The position numbers were made by a program, and so were the translations under genes. Positions 34,671 to 47,054 of a stretch of 64,000 nt of DNA are shown one piece after another. The first letter of the stretch is position 1; every line of letters begins with the position of its first letter. The notes under the pieces were generated by a model, which saw only the letters and a program-made list of their open reading frames with translations, was not told where the DNA came from and made no database searches. The stretch comes from Petunia secreta. Its lineage: Eukaryota > Streptophyta > Magnoliopsida > Solanales > Solanaceae. Location: NCBI GenBank assembly GCA_029990175.1, contig JARKIP010000010.1:41596001-41660000 (forward strand), written 5' to 3'.

Positions 34671-34739
34671 ACCAAGATCTGATTCCTTAAACTCAGTGGT
34701 TTTCTTACATGTTGCAGTTGTAGATTCAGTGGAATTATT

Positions 34740-35640
34740 AGTTTGAATGCTGAAAAATAAAGTAAAGCATAATTAAAATGTTAGCAAAAATAAAAGAGAA
34801 AAGAGCAATGCTTTTATTTATGAATCCTTACAGAACAGTATTTGTAGGGAAGCACGACAACTGGGTAAAAAGGAAAATGCAATTCCTCACGACTCGAGGT
34901 TGGATTTTATTTTAGAAAGCATGAAAACGGAAAATCAATGCCCCCTGCTCGACTAAGGTCCGCGATATGCTCGTGCCAAGTTGTTGGTCCAATTGTTCAG
35001 TGCAGCTCCATATTCAACTTTTGCAAGATCAGGAGATTCAACATGCTCTTCCAGGATCACACAACAGTCTTTTTTAGATAAGAGCAACTTCTGCACGCCT
35101 GCCAACAAATCTTGTTCAGCGTCAACGGCCTTTGGTTCATCTTCTCGTGTTGCAGATGCCTCCCTTTTGTGACCGTCCAAGAAACCAGACGAAATGAAAA
35201 CATGCAGCAGAGACTTGACAGATCCTTTGTAGTACTTAAAATCCGAAGACGCTTCTTCCATGCGCTCTTCTTAACTCACAAAGTATCCGATGCTAGATTT
35301 ATCCTCATCATATTTCATCATGATTTGAATGGGCTATGTTATGCCATCTAAGTTCTTTCCTAAGCCTTTTCATGGTTTGCAACCTTGCTTCAGCATGATG
35401 CCCATCAAATCTCCGGGCCACTTTGCGGGATTGCACGAGTATGTATGGTTCCCCAACTTCCTCAGGCTCAGGCTCAGGCTCGGGTATTTTAGGTATCCAT
35501 ACTTGCCTTTCTTTTGTTTCTCTTGAAATGTGTTTCCAGTCAGGACGGGCATCAGGTGGGTATACATGCTGCTTCTCTGTCTTGGCAGGTAATGTCTCAT
35601 GAAATTCACATGCAGGTACTCCCCTATCAGACATCACGGG
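34740..35640 (-). other. Protease-to-RT spacer region of the Ogre-like element
   Basis: Frames at 34953-35261 and 35308-35637 (the latter with a PEPEPEPEE run) have no recognised domain. In Ogre elements a spliced intron lies between protease and reverse transcriptase, and this may be the equivalent region. No confident splice sites were chosen. Confidence 0.4.
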
Positions 35641-35899
35641 CTCGCAGACTAGATCCCTTCCTTCATATCCTTTACCTCGACAATCCTAATAAGCACTGTA
35701 AAAACTCCTCCTTTTTCCAATTTCCTAGGGAACAATTACAAGCTTAGGGGCGAAGTATATGGAATACCTTCCTAGCACTGTGTCAACATCCTTTTCATGG
35801 CTATTGCAGTTCTACTTCTTGTCTTGATTCTTGTAATACCTTCCTTTACTACCATGCACTGCTCCCACTAACTCTATTGTGTAGAAAGTTTGCCCATCC

Positions 35900-36560
35900 A
35901 GAATGTTTCCCTCGATTGCTGGTATGGTCTACTCATTGTAGATAGAGTTGCTTCTTTCACCGAATACCACAATCTCTTAGTTGTCCCACTCGAATTTCAC
36001 CGTCTGATGCAGGGTAGAGAGAACCGCTCCAGCCATGTGTATCCAAGGTCTTCCTAGCAGCAAATTATATGAAGCTGAATATCCATGACATGGAATTCAA
36101 CAGTGAACTCAGCAGGCCCCACCATAATGGCTAGGTCGATCTCCCCAATAGTGCTTCTTTGTTAACTATCAAACGCCTTCACCTTTATGACAATTTCTCT
36201 GATCTCGCTTTTGTCAATTCCCATCCTCTTCAATGTGATGAACGGGTATTTGTTCAAACTGGATCCTCCGTCAATCAGGACTCTTCCTACGAACCAATCT
36301 TTACATGTGATAGTGACATACAAAGCCTTGTTATGCCCGAGTCCTTTTGGTGGCTACTCATCTTTGTGGAAAATAATTCGGCTGGATTTCATGACTTGTC
36401 CAACGATGCTGGCCAGATTCTCAACAGTGGTGTCTACTGGTACATGTGCTTCGTCCAACACCTTCATCAAGGCATTCTGGTGACTCTTTGATTTCAAAAG
36501 TAGAGCCAAAACAGAGATTTGTGCCGGAATTTTGCCCAAATGCTCGACCACAGAGTATTC
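35900..36560 (-). pseudogene. Ogre-like protease region
   Basis: The frame at 36551-36354 reads PAQISVLALLLKSKSHQNAL and MKVLDEAHVP, the usual lead-in to the Tat-type protease. Downstream on the minus strand a DGGSS-like site and a GRPWIHMAG-like block are readable in shifted frames at about 36280-36020. Non-functional because of several frame breaks. Confidence 0.7.
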
Positions 36561-37056
36561 TTTTGCCTGAATCTTCTTCTACAATTGTTTAGACTCGTCT
36601 TCGTTGATCCATTTTCTGTTAGGCTCCCTGCCAAGATTCTCGAGAGTATAGATCCTTCAACTTCTTGTCATTCCCTATGCTGCGAGTCTCAACCACCGTC
36701 TTTCCTTTCTTTTCCTTTCTGCGTCGTAGTCCCATGGTACTGCTTTGTCACTATAGGGAGAGACTACATCAACATAGAACTTCGGATCCACCTCCACTTT
36801 GATGGGACCAAGTGCTTTAGCTGCTTAGGCGATGGAGGCGAGCGCTGGTGCAGCTTTTTATGCCTTGACGATGGTTCCATCTAGATTACAGTCGGCATCC
36901 AGCTCAATCAAATTCACTCTGCTGTCTCCATGATCGGGTAAGGGATTGTTGTGCACATTCAGCGCCTTTAAGTGTTATCTTTTGATCGATCGAATCTTGT
37001 ATCTTATCCCTTAAAGCAAAACACCTCTCAGTCTCATGGCCTGGCCTTCTTGAATA

Positions 37057-38471
37057 CTAAGCACACATTTTAGATTGATCAAAAGAATGGTGACATCTTG
37101 TTAGGCATCTTAAACGGAATGGGTTGTATGTGGCCTGCTGCTTTGAGTCTTTCGAATAACTGAGTTCGGGATTCATCCAAAGGAGTGTAGTTCCTTCTGA
37201 ATTTTTGGTTGCTATACGGATGGGGTCTTGGTGAGCAAGTGTTGGTGTTTCTGTAGTTTCGGTTTGGTGGGTATGATGGTCGTTATGGAGGTAGGTTTTG
37301 GAAGGCAGGTTGTGTATTATATACTGCCTAAGTGGGTGGTGGTACAGCTTATAGGTATGGTGGAAGTGTTGTTTGGTAGTAGTGGTTGCGGGTAGGAGCA
37401 TGGTCAAGGGAGGCGGTGACGAAAGAGACATCACCTTTCTTTTTCTTGGTTATTCCTACGCTACTAGTTTGTAGTGCTTTGTTGGTGGCCTGCAATGCAT
37501 CTAAGCTAATAATCCTTCTAGTTTTCAACCCATCTTCAACAATATCACCGGTCTTGATCAAATCTCCAAACTTTTTATCTTGCATGTTCGATATCTTGTC
37601 GAAGTACACGTCCTTTTGTATGCGGATGAAGGTCGCCACTATACCGTATCATCCATGGGTGGTTGGATCTTCGCAGCTTCAGCTCTCCATCTTGTGGCAA
37701 ATTCCCTGAAGCTTTCGGTAGGCTTTTTCTTCAGCTTCTCCAAATAGAATCGATCAGGCATGACATTAATGTTGTGCCCAAATCTGTCAATAAAGTCTCC
37801 AGGCATTGCTTCCCAACTGGTCCACTTCTTCGACTGCTGTTTGGAATACCATGTTAGTGCATCACTCGTCAGACTGCAGTTGAACAACTATATCCTGGTC
37901 TTTTCATCGTGTCCAACTCCAATCAGCTTATCACAGTAAGACCTTAAGTGAGCCATCGGGTCACCGTTGCCATCGAACACATTGAACTTAGGTGTCTTGT
38001 AACCATCAGTAAAATTCAGATTATGATAGAGGCATAGGTCTTCATAAGCCAAACCCCTAGTCTCCTTAGTTACTGGAAACTTCCTGAATTTCTCGACCAA
38101 CCACTTTACTTGTTCTTTGGTGCTGTCCGCATCCTCTTCTGTCCATGCATACATGTCATGATCTTTGGTAGGTGAGGCAACAGGTTTGGTTTCAGCAGTA
38201 AAGGTGGGGAATTGAGTTGTGATGTTGTTTTGTGGTTCTTCCGGTAGTGCAACATAGGTAGGGTATGGAAGGTCTTTCTCGGGAAACATGGGGTCTTTGC
38301 TGTGAGGGCAAGCGGGTTTGTTTGGGTCAGTAGTTCCGTCAGCATAGGCAGGGGGATTCTGTTCTCTAGTTCAAATAACCTTTGTTCCAACTTTACATAC
38401 TCCTTATATACAACCGAACCCTGCTTTCCGGGAGTTCCTTCGATTAGTAGTGTTTTCGTCGACTTTGTCAA
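37057..38471 (-). pseudogene. Ogre-like gag
   Basis: Readable blocks, in order on the minus strand: KFNVFDGNGDPMAHLRSYCD (about 37990), then, after an in-frame stop, SLTSDALTWYSKQQSKKWTS and ESFREFATRWRAEAAKIQPP (37887-37639). The frame 37639-37349 continues with IRIQKDVYFDKISNMQDKKF. This is the standard plant Ty3 gag capsid pattern. At least two stops or frameshifts make it non-functional. Confidence 0.82.
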
Positions 38472-38974
38472 TTTTAGCCATGATATTTCATTTCGTCCTT
38501 GTCTAGGTAGGTAGAGGGAGAGGTGTTGAAATTGATCCTCCGGATCTCAAACGGTAATACTGCGCGGCCAAAATGCACAAATCAACCTTTGGGGATTGGG
38601 AGTAAAATAACCTTCAAATAAATAAATTTAGATGTGAGTAAAGCGTTAGGGAATTAAATGCATAAATTAATATCATGCGATCATGTCCTATTATACAGGA
38701 GACCTCTTTTGTGCCAGAGGTAGGCCTATCGATGATTTGAAATAATGTTTGCGCCAAGTACGTCGTTTCGTTTGCTTAGAAATAATCAAAATAAGTCTAT
38801 AAACCCTAAAACAAAGAAGTTTTATTTTATTTGCTTGGCTTTATTACAAACACTAATCTTGTAAAAGGAAAAAGACAACGACTCGACTAAGACAAAGGGA
38901 ACAACTTGAATGGGAAAGGGAAACAACTCGACTAAAGACGACTAGACTACGTGCCAAGCAAAGAGGTGATCTGA

Positions 38975-40540
38975 TCAAACATTGACGTTGACATCTTCTT
39001 CTTCCTCTTCTTCTTCTTCATGTTCTTTCTCCGGCTCCCCTTCTAAGTTCTTTGGCAGAGGGATGAAATTTGCTTCCATGAGGTCCTTCCCATCTCGTAT
39101 GCCACCTAGAGATGTTATAAAGAAGTCACAAATCTCTATTCCCAATGCTTCTTTTTCCGCCAATGGTACCACTTTGAAATGATCTGCCCATCTCTTGAGG
39201 AGATTTTGTAAACTCCCTGCAACCTGTCTAGTTGCCAGTGTCTTATTCATCCAAAACTTGCCTTCGTTTTCTTTGATCTTTCCCTTGTACTGCTTTCTCA
39301 TTTCCCTCTCTTGGGTTGCTCTTAGTTCTCCCCTCTTTTGTTCAAATTTACCTCGTAGTCTTTTGTACTTTTCTTCAAGGCTTGGAATTCCAGCTTTCCT
39401 CTTTAGCGTGGTTTTTGATCGGAACTTCTCTCTATCTTCTTTGAGCCATTGAGGATAGGCTAATACGGCGACAGGATTTACCCTATTGTCTTGACTGGGA
39501 CAAAACTGCATAGTTTCTCTCTTTTCCCACATTATCAGTATCGTTTCAACCATTGGGCGTTTTATGTCGTTCATGTCAGCATTAAAACTCATTCTTTTTG
39601 TCAATTGAGGGAGCTGCTGTGTCATCCCAACTTGTCTGAGGATTCTTAGGGGAACATAGTGGTGAGTCCCTCGGAACCCAAATCAGTGTAAAGAAAGTAG
39701 CGTCTTGACCTTGCACGGAGACCGTAAAACAAGCACAATTTTCTATCACCCACTGCATATTTTGCAATTCCTCGAACTTGGTGTACCACCCATGCATGCC
39801 TATAGGTTTTGTCCATGACGCGGCTTTTGCCATGCAAGCACTCTGTGTATTGATGCCAACAGTTCTTAATGCCAATGGTGCAGATGGGCTTATTTCGACC
39901 TTCTAGAGATGCTCGATTAACCACATCTATAGCAGGAAATTATACCCTTCGAAAAAGTTTGCCCCTTTTTGCACTTGGTTAGAACTCTGTAAATGTCTCC
40001 CAAGATCATGGGAACCAAACTCACTTGACGCTTATGGGCACCCTTACGCAAATTTTCAACTACCAATCCCATCCTTATGTCGATCTTTCCTTCCTTTTTT
40101 GGGAAAATCACGCTCCCTAGAAAAGCAATGGTTAAAGTCGTAGACTCGATCCACTCCCAGTCTTGGATTCCTGATGCCATTCGTAGATTGTACCGAAGAG
40201 TCAAGTCCCCAAACCTAGAATATAGAAATTCTAGAGTAACCTTTGCGTCTTGAACACCTTTGTAGGATGGCACATAGGGAACTTGCAGAAGTTCTAAAAA
40301 TTCCTGAAGTTGCACTTCTCGAGGGTAAATCATAGTTTCAGGCCCAGGTGTCAACCCTGCTAAACCTCCAATTTCTTCCAACATTGGTGCTAGTTTTGTG
40401 TCATTGAAGTGAAACACCACCCTTTTGTTATTCCAAAAATGAGCAGCCGCTTCAACTAGACCTGGTAGCAGTGTGTACCACATAAGGGATACCAAGTCCC
40501 CTAACATATTTCTGACACGCCCTCTACTAGCCATAGTCAA
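38975..40540 (-). pseudogene. Ogre-like ORF1, copy 2 (nearer gag)
   Basis: Frame 40540-39917 begins MTMASRGRVRNMLGDLVSLM and includes IQDWEWIESTTLTIAFLGSV and SLVPMILGDIYRVL. After frameshifts, 39875-39582 and 39625-38975 carry a WVIENCA/VPLRILRQVG region. A basic coiled-coil with many Lys, Arg and Glu follows, ending in an acidic run (EEEEEEEE). Its position upstream of gag matches the extra ORF1 of Ogre elements, of unknown function. Similar plant proteins are grouped, as far as I recall, under DUF7745. Confidence 0.7.
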
Positions 40541-40959
40541 GTGATCACACTAAAGCCTGATAAGATAAGGAGTCTGAAGACAGTGTCGAAATGGAGTATA
40601 GCTCTTCCAACTATAGTCTGAAAACAAAACAAAACAAAAAGATCAAAATAATCCTATTGTTTTGACCATACTTAGGAAAAAAATCAATATTCGGCGCAAG
40701 CATTTCTTCAACCCGCGGGATGCAAATTTTCCATTTTCGAGTCGTGGACCCTTTTCCGATGTTTAGGCGAAGTTTACTAATGAACTATGACGTGCCGAGG
40801 ACGTCTAGCCCTTCTAGGTTTGTCATGATGCAAAAGAAAATGAGTACGCATTTTGTTACCAATTGTTCTCATAATTTTCCCAAAAATAACTTTGAAATTC
40901 AATACATGAAGACTCTTTTGAAAACATAAAATTACAAAAGAAAAAACAATGACACTAGG

Positions 40960-42230
40960 CTAAGCAGCATGTTCCTTCTCCAGCGTGGATCTTTTTGCTT
41001 CATGTGTAACCTCTTTGATTTCTTCTATAGCTTTGGCTAAGTATCCTTTGGCCGCAACCAGATGCAAGATGTCTACTGTGTCATTCAAAGATCCATTGTT
41101 CAAGTTTTGTCCCTAATGCCTCCACCTTTTCTTCTATTTTCAATGCATGTCTCCTCCATGTCTCAATCTCTTCCTTGTTTTCTTTTTCTATTTTATGGCT
41201 TTGAACCTGAACTCACGATATCGAATTTGAGCCTCCGCTTCTCGGTCCCTTATATTATTCCCTCGGCACGGACCAACCACAACATTTCATTTTACACTGG
41301 AACACAACCAACTAATGTAGTTTGGTTCGCAACTAGCGTTATACTTATCGGACGCTATTGACTTCTCCCCCATGACTTGTCTTCCTTTCCATGACTTTCT
41401 GATGCTTTTGACCCTAGGGACAATATCTTCAGTATAGTCAAATTGGTACGCCTTTGTGTCAGGTGCAAGTGGCATGATCTGCTTTCTTCCCGCTTGCCTC
41501 ATTACCCTTAGTGGTAGGTAGGGTTGGAGGCCTCTTAATCCCATAAGTATAAAAAAGGACGCCTTTTCGGAACTGATGATAAAATCTGGTGAAGGAAACC
41601 AAGTGAACATCTATTGAATTGAGTCTTCCGCCATGTTTTCAACCAATTTCACCCATTTTTCTGTGCTGCTTGGTTGCTTAAGTTTTGGACCCCCATAGTG
41701 ATCTCCAACTAAGTAGTTTGAACCGGCTGGCTTGGGTAATTCTTGCGAACCTCTGACCTTCCTTAAATGTTCTTTGAACCATGCTTACAATAGAAGATTA
41801 CATCTTTGAAAGTATTTTGCTCCCCTCTTACAACAACCCAAAGCCTGGTAAATATATGCTATGATCATAGGGATAATAGTGTATCGATAACTACCAATCC
41901 CGTTGAATACCGGATAAGTAACCATGACAAGCCTCAAACATATGTTGTGATCTGAGCTCTCGGGAAACACCGTGATTCCTAAGAAACTGATAGTGAATGC
42001 AAATGGTCTCACTCTCCTCCAATCACTATGGGATTTGAACTCTTTTCTACGATCGTCAAAAGCACTCAAATACCCAAACTTATTGTAGAGATAGGAAAAT
42101 GGTATCTTCTTTTGTTATAAAAATCCTACATTAATGTTTGCCACCATCCCAAATTTAGCACGAAATTCTCCAAGCGTAGGGACCTCGGGAGCTAGAATGC
42201 GACCCCTGCCACCGATGCTTCTCTAAGCTA
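40960..42230 (-). pseudogene. Ogre-like ORF1, copy 1 (nearer the 5' LTR)
   Basis: Frame 42069-41785 reads SDWRRVRPFAFTISFLGITV and TIIPMIIAYIYQALGCCKRG. It aligns with the same block of copy 2 (DWEWIESTTLTIAFLGSVIF; SLVPMILGDIYRVLTKCKKG). Frame 41610-41287 reads LMGLRGLQPYLPLRVMRQAG, matching the LRILRQVG block of copy 2. The two are clearly paralogous but much diverged. This copy is also broken by stops. Confidence 0.65.
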
Positions 42231-42559
42231 GAGTTTGATATGAATCCCTCTATTTCTTCCAACAAAAGTGTCAATTCTATCTCCCTAAATCTAAAAACAT
42301 TGAGATTGTCGTCCCAATGACATCGACGGTTCAATCATTCTCGACAAGGCTCCATTTCTTACAAAGACACCAAATGCCCCAAGTATTTACGCACTTCCGT
42401 CTATTCAGGAAATGACAAACTACTCCACCAACGGGTCAACATAGGAGATGCACCCAAAATCATCCCGAACCGGTGAAACTTTTGATTCATGATGACCTTC
42501 AAAAGAAGAAGAAAATAAATAAATAAAAAATCCCAACCCCTTTGAGAACAATTAGACAA

Positions 42560-43140
42560 TCAAAATGTTTACTTATTTTCGCTTCTCTTTTTCTTTTCTT
42601 TTCTTTTCTCTCTCTTTTTTTTTTTCGAATGCACATAGACATGTTCAAATGGCCCCTCGGGGTTAAAAACCTGGCAAGTTGTTTAAACAAGTTGAAAACT
42701 ATTCGGCTTTTTGGAAGCCCTTCCTATATCGTGATGCATGCATATTATATTTCAAGAGTTGGGTAATTCTTGACACGGTTCCCCCAGAAGGACGACAAAG
42801 GAGTATGAACGTTTAGAATTGTTGGTTGTACCACATACCAGCTATATTCCAACCGTTCCCCCTAAAGAATTTTTTGAGGGTGAAACGACCATGAGATCCA
42901 CGTAATAATTTGTGGATGTGAAAGTGTCGGTTTTTCACGAGTGGAGAAGTATGAGTGTAAATTCCAGAATATTACAAAAATATTTTCATACAAAATATAC
43001 AACGGTAGAGAAAGAAAACCAAAAAAGAGAAAGAAGTTAGTCCAGTAATAATAAAATATAATAATAAATAAAGAAATAATAGTTTTAATAATAGCAACAA
43101 TAAAAATCATAAAAATAAAATCCGTTATGGCAAGGACTTT
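42560..43140. other. 5' leader of the Ogre-like element
   Basis: Contains a TTTTC/CT-rich tract at 42580-42625 and AT-rich sequence. No gene is supported. Confidence 0.5.
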
Positions 43141-43146
43141 GAATAT

Positions 43147-43164
43147 TCCCCAGCGGAATCGCCA
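43147..43164 (-). other. Primer-binding site of the Ogre-like element
   Basis: Minus strand TGGCGATTCCGCTGGGGA lies about 3 bases inside the 5' LTR. It resembles primer sites beginning TGGCGA of other plant Tat elements. I do not assign the tRNA. Confidence 0.7.
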
Positions 43165-43907
43165 TTCTTCCGCACCCCCTCTTTTCCTAATTCGGAGTGA
43201 GTCAAGGTTCAGGTTTGACTAGGTGACTCGGTTGAGTCGGTTTTTGAGTCGCCACCTAATAAGTTTGTTTAAGGCATATTAGGTCACTTAAAAATTTCTA
43301 AGGGTCTTGATTTAACACCAGGAGTCGTGCTTACAGAGGTTCTAGGTAAGAAGTCCTAGTGACTCGGTTAGAAGGTGTTAGGCACTTCCCAAGTATCACG
43401 AAAAGTGGTACCCGCCCGAGTTTCAATTTTGGAATATTGAATTGAAGGGTTACAAGGTAAAGGGGTGACTAACTTTAAGCCTAAAAAACGATTTTGAGTC
43501 TAGGGTCAAATTTCTAGTATGGGGCAAAAAATTCAAAACTAGGCAGACAAAAAGGGGTATTCATGCAGAAATATTAGGTAGGTAGCGATATATGTTCTAA
43601 CAGATATGGGCCGTTCTTAGATTTGAAAATACAGCCAAAGCCAACTGCCTAATCGCCCATTTGACCACTGTTTAACAATTCGATTTCAGCAAGGCTAAAA
43701 TTGCAGGAAATGCCCATAAACGGTTCATTATCGCAAATTCACGAATTGGATCAATTGCAAAAGTAGGAATATTTTGAAAAACAGTTTTTCAAAGAACACA
43801 AAAACCAACTTGTGGTTATTATGTTGAGGAAATATAAGCGGTTTTGAGAAGGTTGTTGAACACTTTTCCAAATTGCTCCTTGTTTTCGGGGTTGGATTTT
43901 GTGTATA

Positions 43908-43976
43908 TATATATAGGAGTGGTTTTGGTTTTGTTTTGAAACGGGGAGGCACGAAATTCATCAATGCATATAAAGG

Positions 43977-44007
<31 letters not shown>

Positions 44008-44069
44008 GAGTGGTTTTGGTTTTGTTTTGAAACGGGGAGGCATGAAATACATCAATGCATATAAAGGGC
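43908..44069. repeat. Tandem duplication of about 90 bp in the right Ogre-like LTR
   Basis: GTGGTTTTGGTTTTGTTTTG, then AAACGGGGAGGCA and ATCAATGCATATAAAGGGCTT, occur twice (about 43919-43980 and 44010-44071), separated by (TA)n at 43981-44006. The left LTR has a single copy near 27306-27366. Confidence 0.85.
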
Positions 44070-45816
44070 TTTCCACACGTAACTATACATATATATAATA
44101 TAACCATGCAAAAACATGTTAGGCGATATCGTTTAGCTTTGGAAAAAAATCATATACATATAGATAGTGTGCAATCGACCCCACTAAGTATTGTACTCCC
44201 TTATATGCTATTAGATTAGTGTATAAGAGATGAAAACCTTTTTAGAAAAATGTTTAACACTTAGAAATAGCCATTATCAAAAGCAGGGATTAGGCCCGCA
44301 TTAGAAGTAAAAAAGGGGGTTGTTCAGATTTATAAAAACAATCCAGTTTAGGAAAATATCGCACAAGTAGCCCCTATTTTCGTTAAATTTCCAGATTTCA
44401 AACAAATTGTCAGGCGTTTCATCAGAGCTATTACATATTAACATAAACAAGTTTAAACTACAAACTTCTCTTGACTTAAAATGCAAAAACCTATTTTCTC
44501 TAAGATGATGCGAGCACATAAGAGAGTGAAGGTTAGGAGAGGCCCCTGAGTGGCCGTATACATAGCTCACTACTATGTGATTGACCTGTTTTAATCTACT
44601 TTGAGCACAAACGGGAATCCTAACAAATACAACAAAGAAAGGGAATCTAAACAAAGTATAAGAAAGACACTATGTGTCCTGCTTTTGTAACCACTATTTA
44701 ACCCTCATCTAATGGCTTTGGAGAAGGCCTTAGACTCAATTAACTTTCTTGAAATAGAATGCTGCAAACAAATACTAAGATGGTATGGCTTATGGGCCAT
44801 CCGAGAAAGAAGAATAACCTACAAAAAAGATTAGTTTTATGACCCAGCTAGGGTCATAGTAACACACCGGGAAACAAAGCACATTGTCTAATTTAGAGAT
44901 AGACCATAACAATGACAGAGAAGACTCAAGGATCATATTGTAACTTCTTTCTGGGAGCTTTTACATTTAACAAAGTGGATGCTAGAAGTAAGTCAGGCAG
45001 TGAAAAAGTTATAAGAGCTCCTGGAAACTCAATCCAAACTTAAGACATTGAATGATTAAAAAAGTGAGGAGAAGAGTATTCTAAGTATTCCAGTTGTGTG
45101 TTGTCTCTTTAAGAGTGGAGTAGGAAGGTTTATATAAGTTCAAGGCTAGGCATTCAAATTCAAACGGGTAAATGTGTATAAGGCAAAATAATATTGTCTT
45201 CCAATATTAAAAAAGATCCTATTGTAAATTTTCATATATAGCTCAATAAGAATTCCTAAAATTAGGGTAAATCACACAAAACGAGATTTTGGGCAAGTAT
45301 ATTCCTACTCCTTACTTGTAATGGAGTCTAGGTTAAAAATCCGTGCAAAGAAACATCTTACCCCAGTTTAGGATTTGAAATTTCTCGACATTCGAATCAA
45401 TTCTAAATTGATACTCTACTAATCATTTAATCAATTTTGCCATTTAGGTTTCAATCTAAACAAATAATGCTCACATGGAAATTGTGCTTAGTCAACTGGA
45501 TACACATAGGATGATCATAGAATTGTTAAAAGGTTTCAAAGACTAAAACTTAATCGTCAGAAATAAGAACATAAACTGCATACTTATTTAGGTTCAAATT
45601 TCCTAGGTTCCAAGGTCGTGACAAGTGTTCAAAAGGCGAAGAATGCTCAATTTAACAATATATCATCATAAGCCAGAATGAGAGCAAACATAATTATAAT
45701 ATCTTTGTTCTAACTAATTAATCGGATAACAATTGACTAATTAAGTATGCAAACTATCAAATTGGGCACAGACATCACGTAATGATTCAAAAGTCATTAA
45801 AGGGAAAGGATTACAC

Positions 45817-46357
45817 TGTGTTGGCCTAAATCAGGTTAGAACAACAAGTCGAATTTTTTTGGGTTAACTAGTAATTATATGTATCAAAGCCGTAAAAAGA
45901 AAAGAAATCTTATAAAGAATGTGAGACAAAAAATTAAAGACAAAATACAAGTGTATTTGATATATTTCTAGGTGCTTTACATAATCTTTTCCTAGCTACT
46001 TATAGCCTGCCAGAATGAGAATAGTCTCTAGAAATGAAAATAACAATTACTGCACTTAAAGGCCCATTACTCCACCTTTTGTCATGGTATAACCACGATC
46101 TACTCCTTAAATGCATGAGCAACGGTCGCCAGTTACAGAACATGTGATCTCGTTTATTGAAGAGCGAATCTTCACTGAGGGGTAAACTTCACGCCTCGGG
46201 ATGGTTTTCTTCCAATCGTCTCGAGCGGTGATCTGCACCCAAGACTCATTTCTTGCTCTAGGCCTACTAGCCTTGGGAGCTGGGGTGAGCTCTTGAGAGC
46301 TGGTTAATAAAGGATTCAATTTCACCATGCTTCGAGCCCTGTTATCTAAGCCTCGCT
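45817..46357 (-). repeat. 3' terminal repeat of the gag-only element
   Basis: It pairs with 49313-49854 over its full length, with scattered substitutions. It includes the motifs AGCCGTAAAAAGA, TTTCTAG..GCTTTACATAATCTTTTCC, and GAGCTCTTGAGAGCT. Confidence 0.8.
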
Positions 46358-47054
46358 TGCAAGAATTAAATAAAATAAAATGAAGCTAGCTTAGAACGAC
46401 GTCTCTTTCTCGAGCCGAGGCGTAAAGGTAGAAACTGGCTTTATACATCGAATTAAAAAGACACTAAATCAAGTTTTATTGATGAAATTTGAGCAGATTT
46501 ACATAAGTTTTAGTCATCACAAGACTTAAGCTAAACTTAAGCAAATTTTTATTACAATAGCCACCTCGGGCGATTACACCAAACAACAGAACAAACTCCT
46601 AAAGAAAAAGTCCCCGGTGTACGGATCGACAGTCTTCGAGTTTTGTTCGAAGTCCCCAGTTGTAAGTGGCGCGAGTCGAGAACTGACTGAACTCATTCCT
46701 CTTTCACTCCTAGTATTTGGATCTGAATAATGCAGACCCGAGCACTATTTTTCATTCCCTCTACTTCCTAAAAAGGACATGCAAAGAAAACGAGGGGTGA
46801 GCATCATTCTGCCCAAATGTCGGGGCATTGACAGCTTGATGCTATAAGCACAAGGTTATATTTAACGAGGGGTAATGTACCTTAATGTCAGGCCCATGGT
46901 TGAGTAATTTCTATTTAGGTGGCTTGGTCGAAGCTACTCCAATCTTCATCGCGATCGAGTAGCACTCACGAGCTATTCGTGGCTCTCCTCAGATAGCACG
47001 GATTCCCCATGGTGTTGGGAACTTAATTACCTGATGCAAGGTAGATGGAACAGC
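46358..47054. other. 3' interior of the gag-only element
   Basis: Non-coding. It contains TCCCCGGTGTACGGATCGAC and related GC-rich patches. No pol gene is present. Confidence 0.5.
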
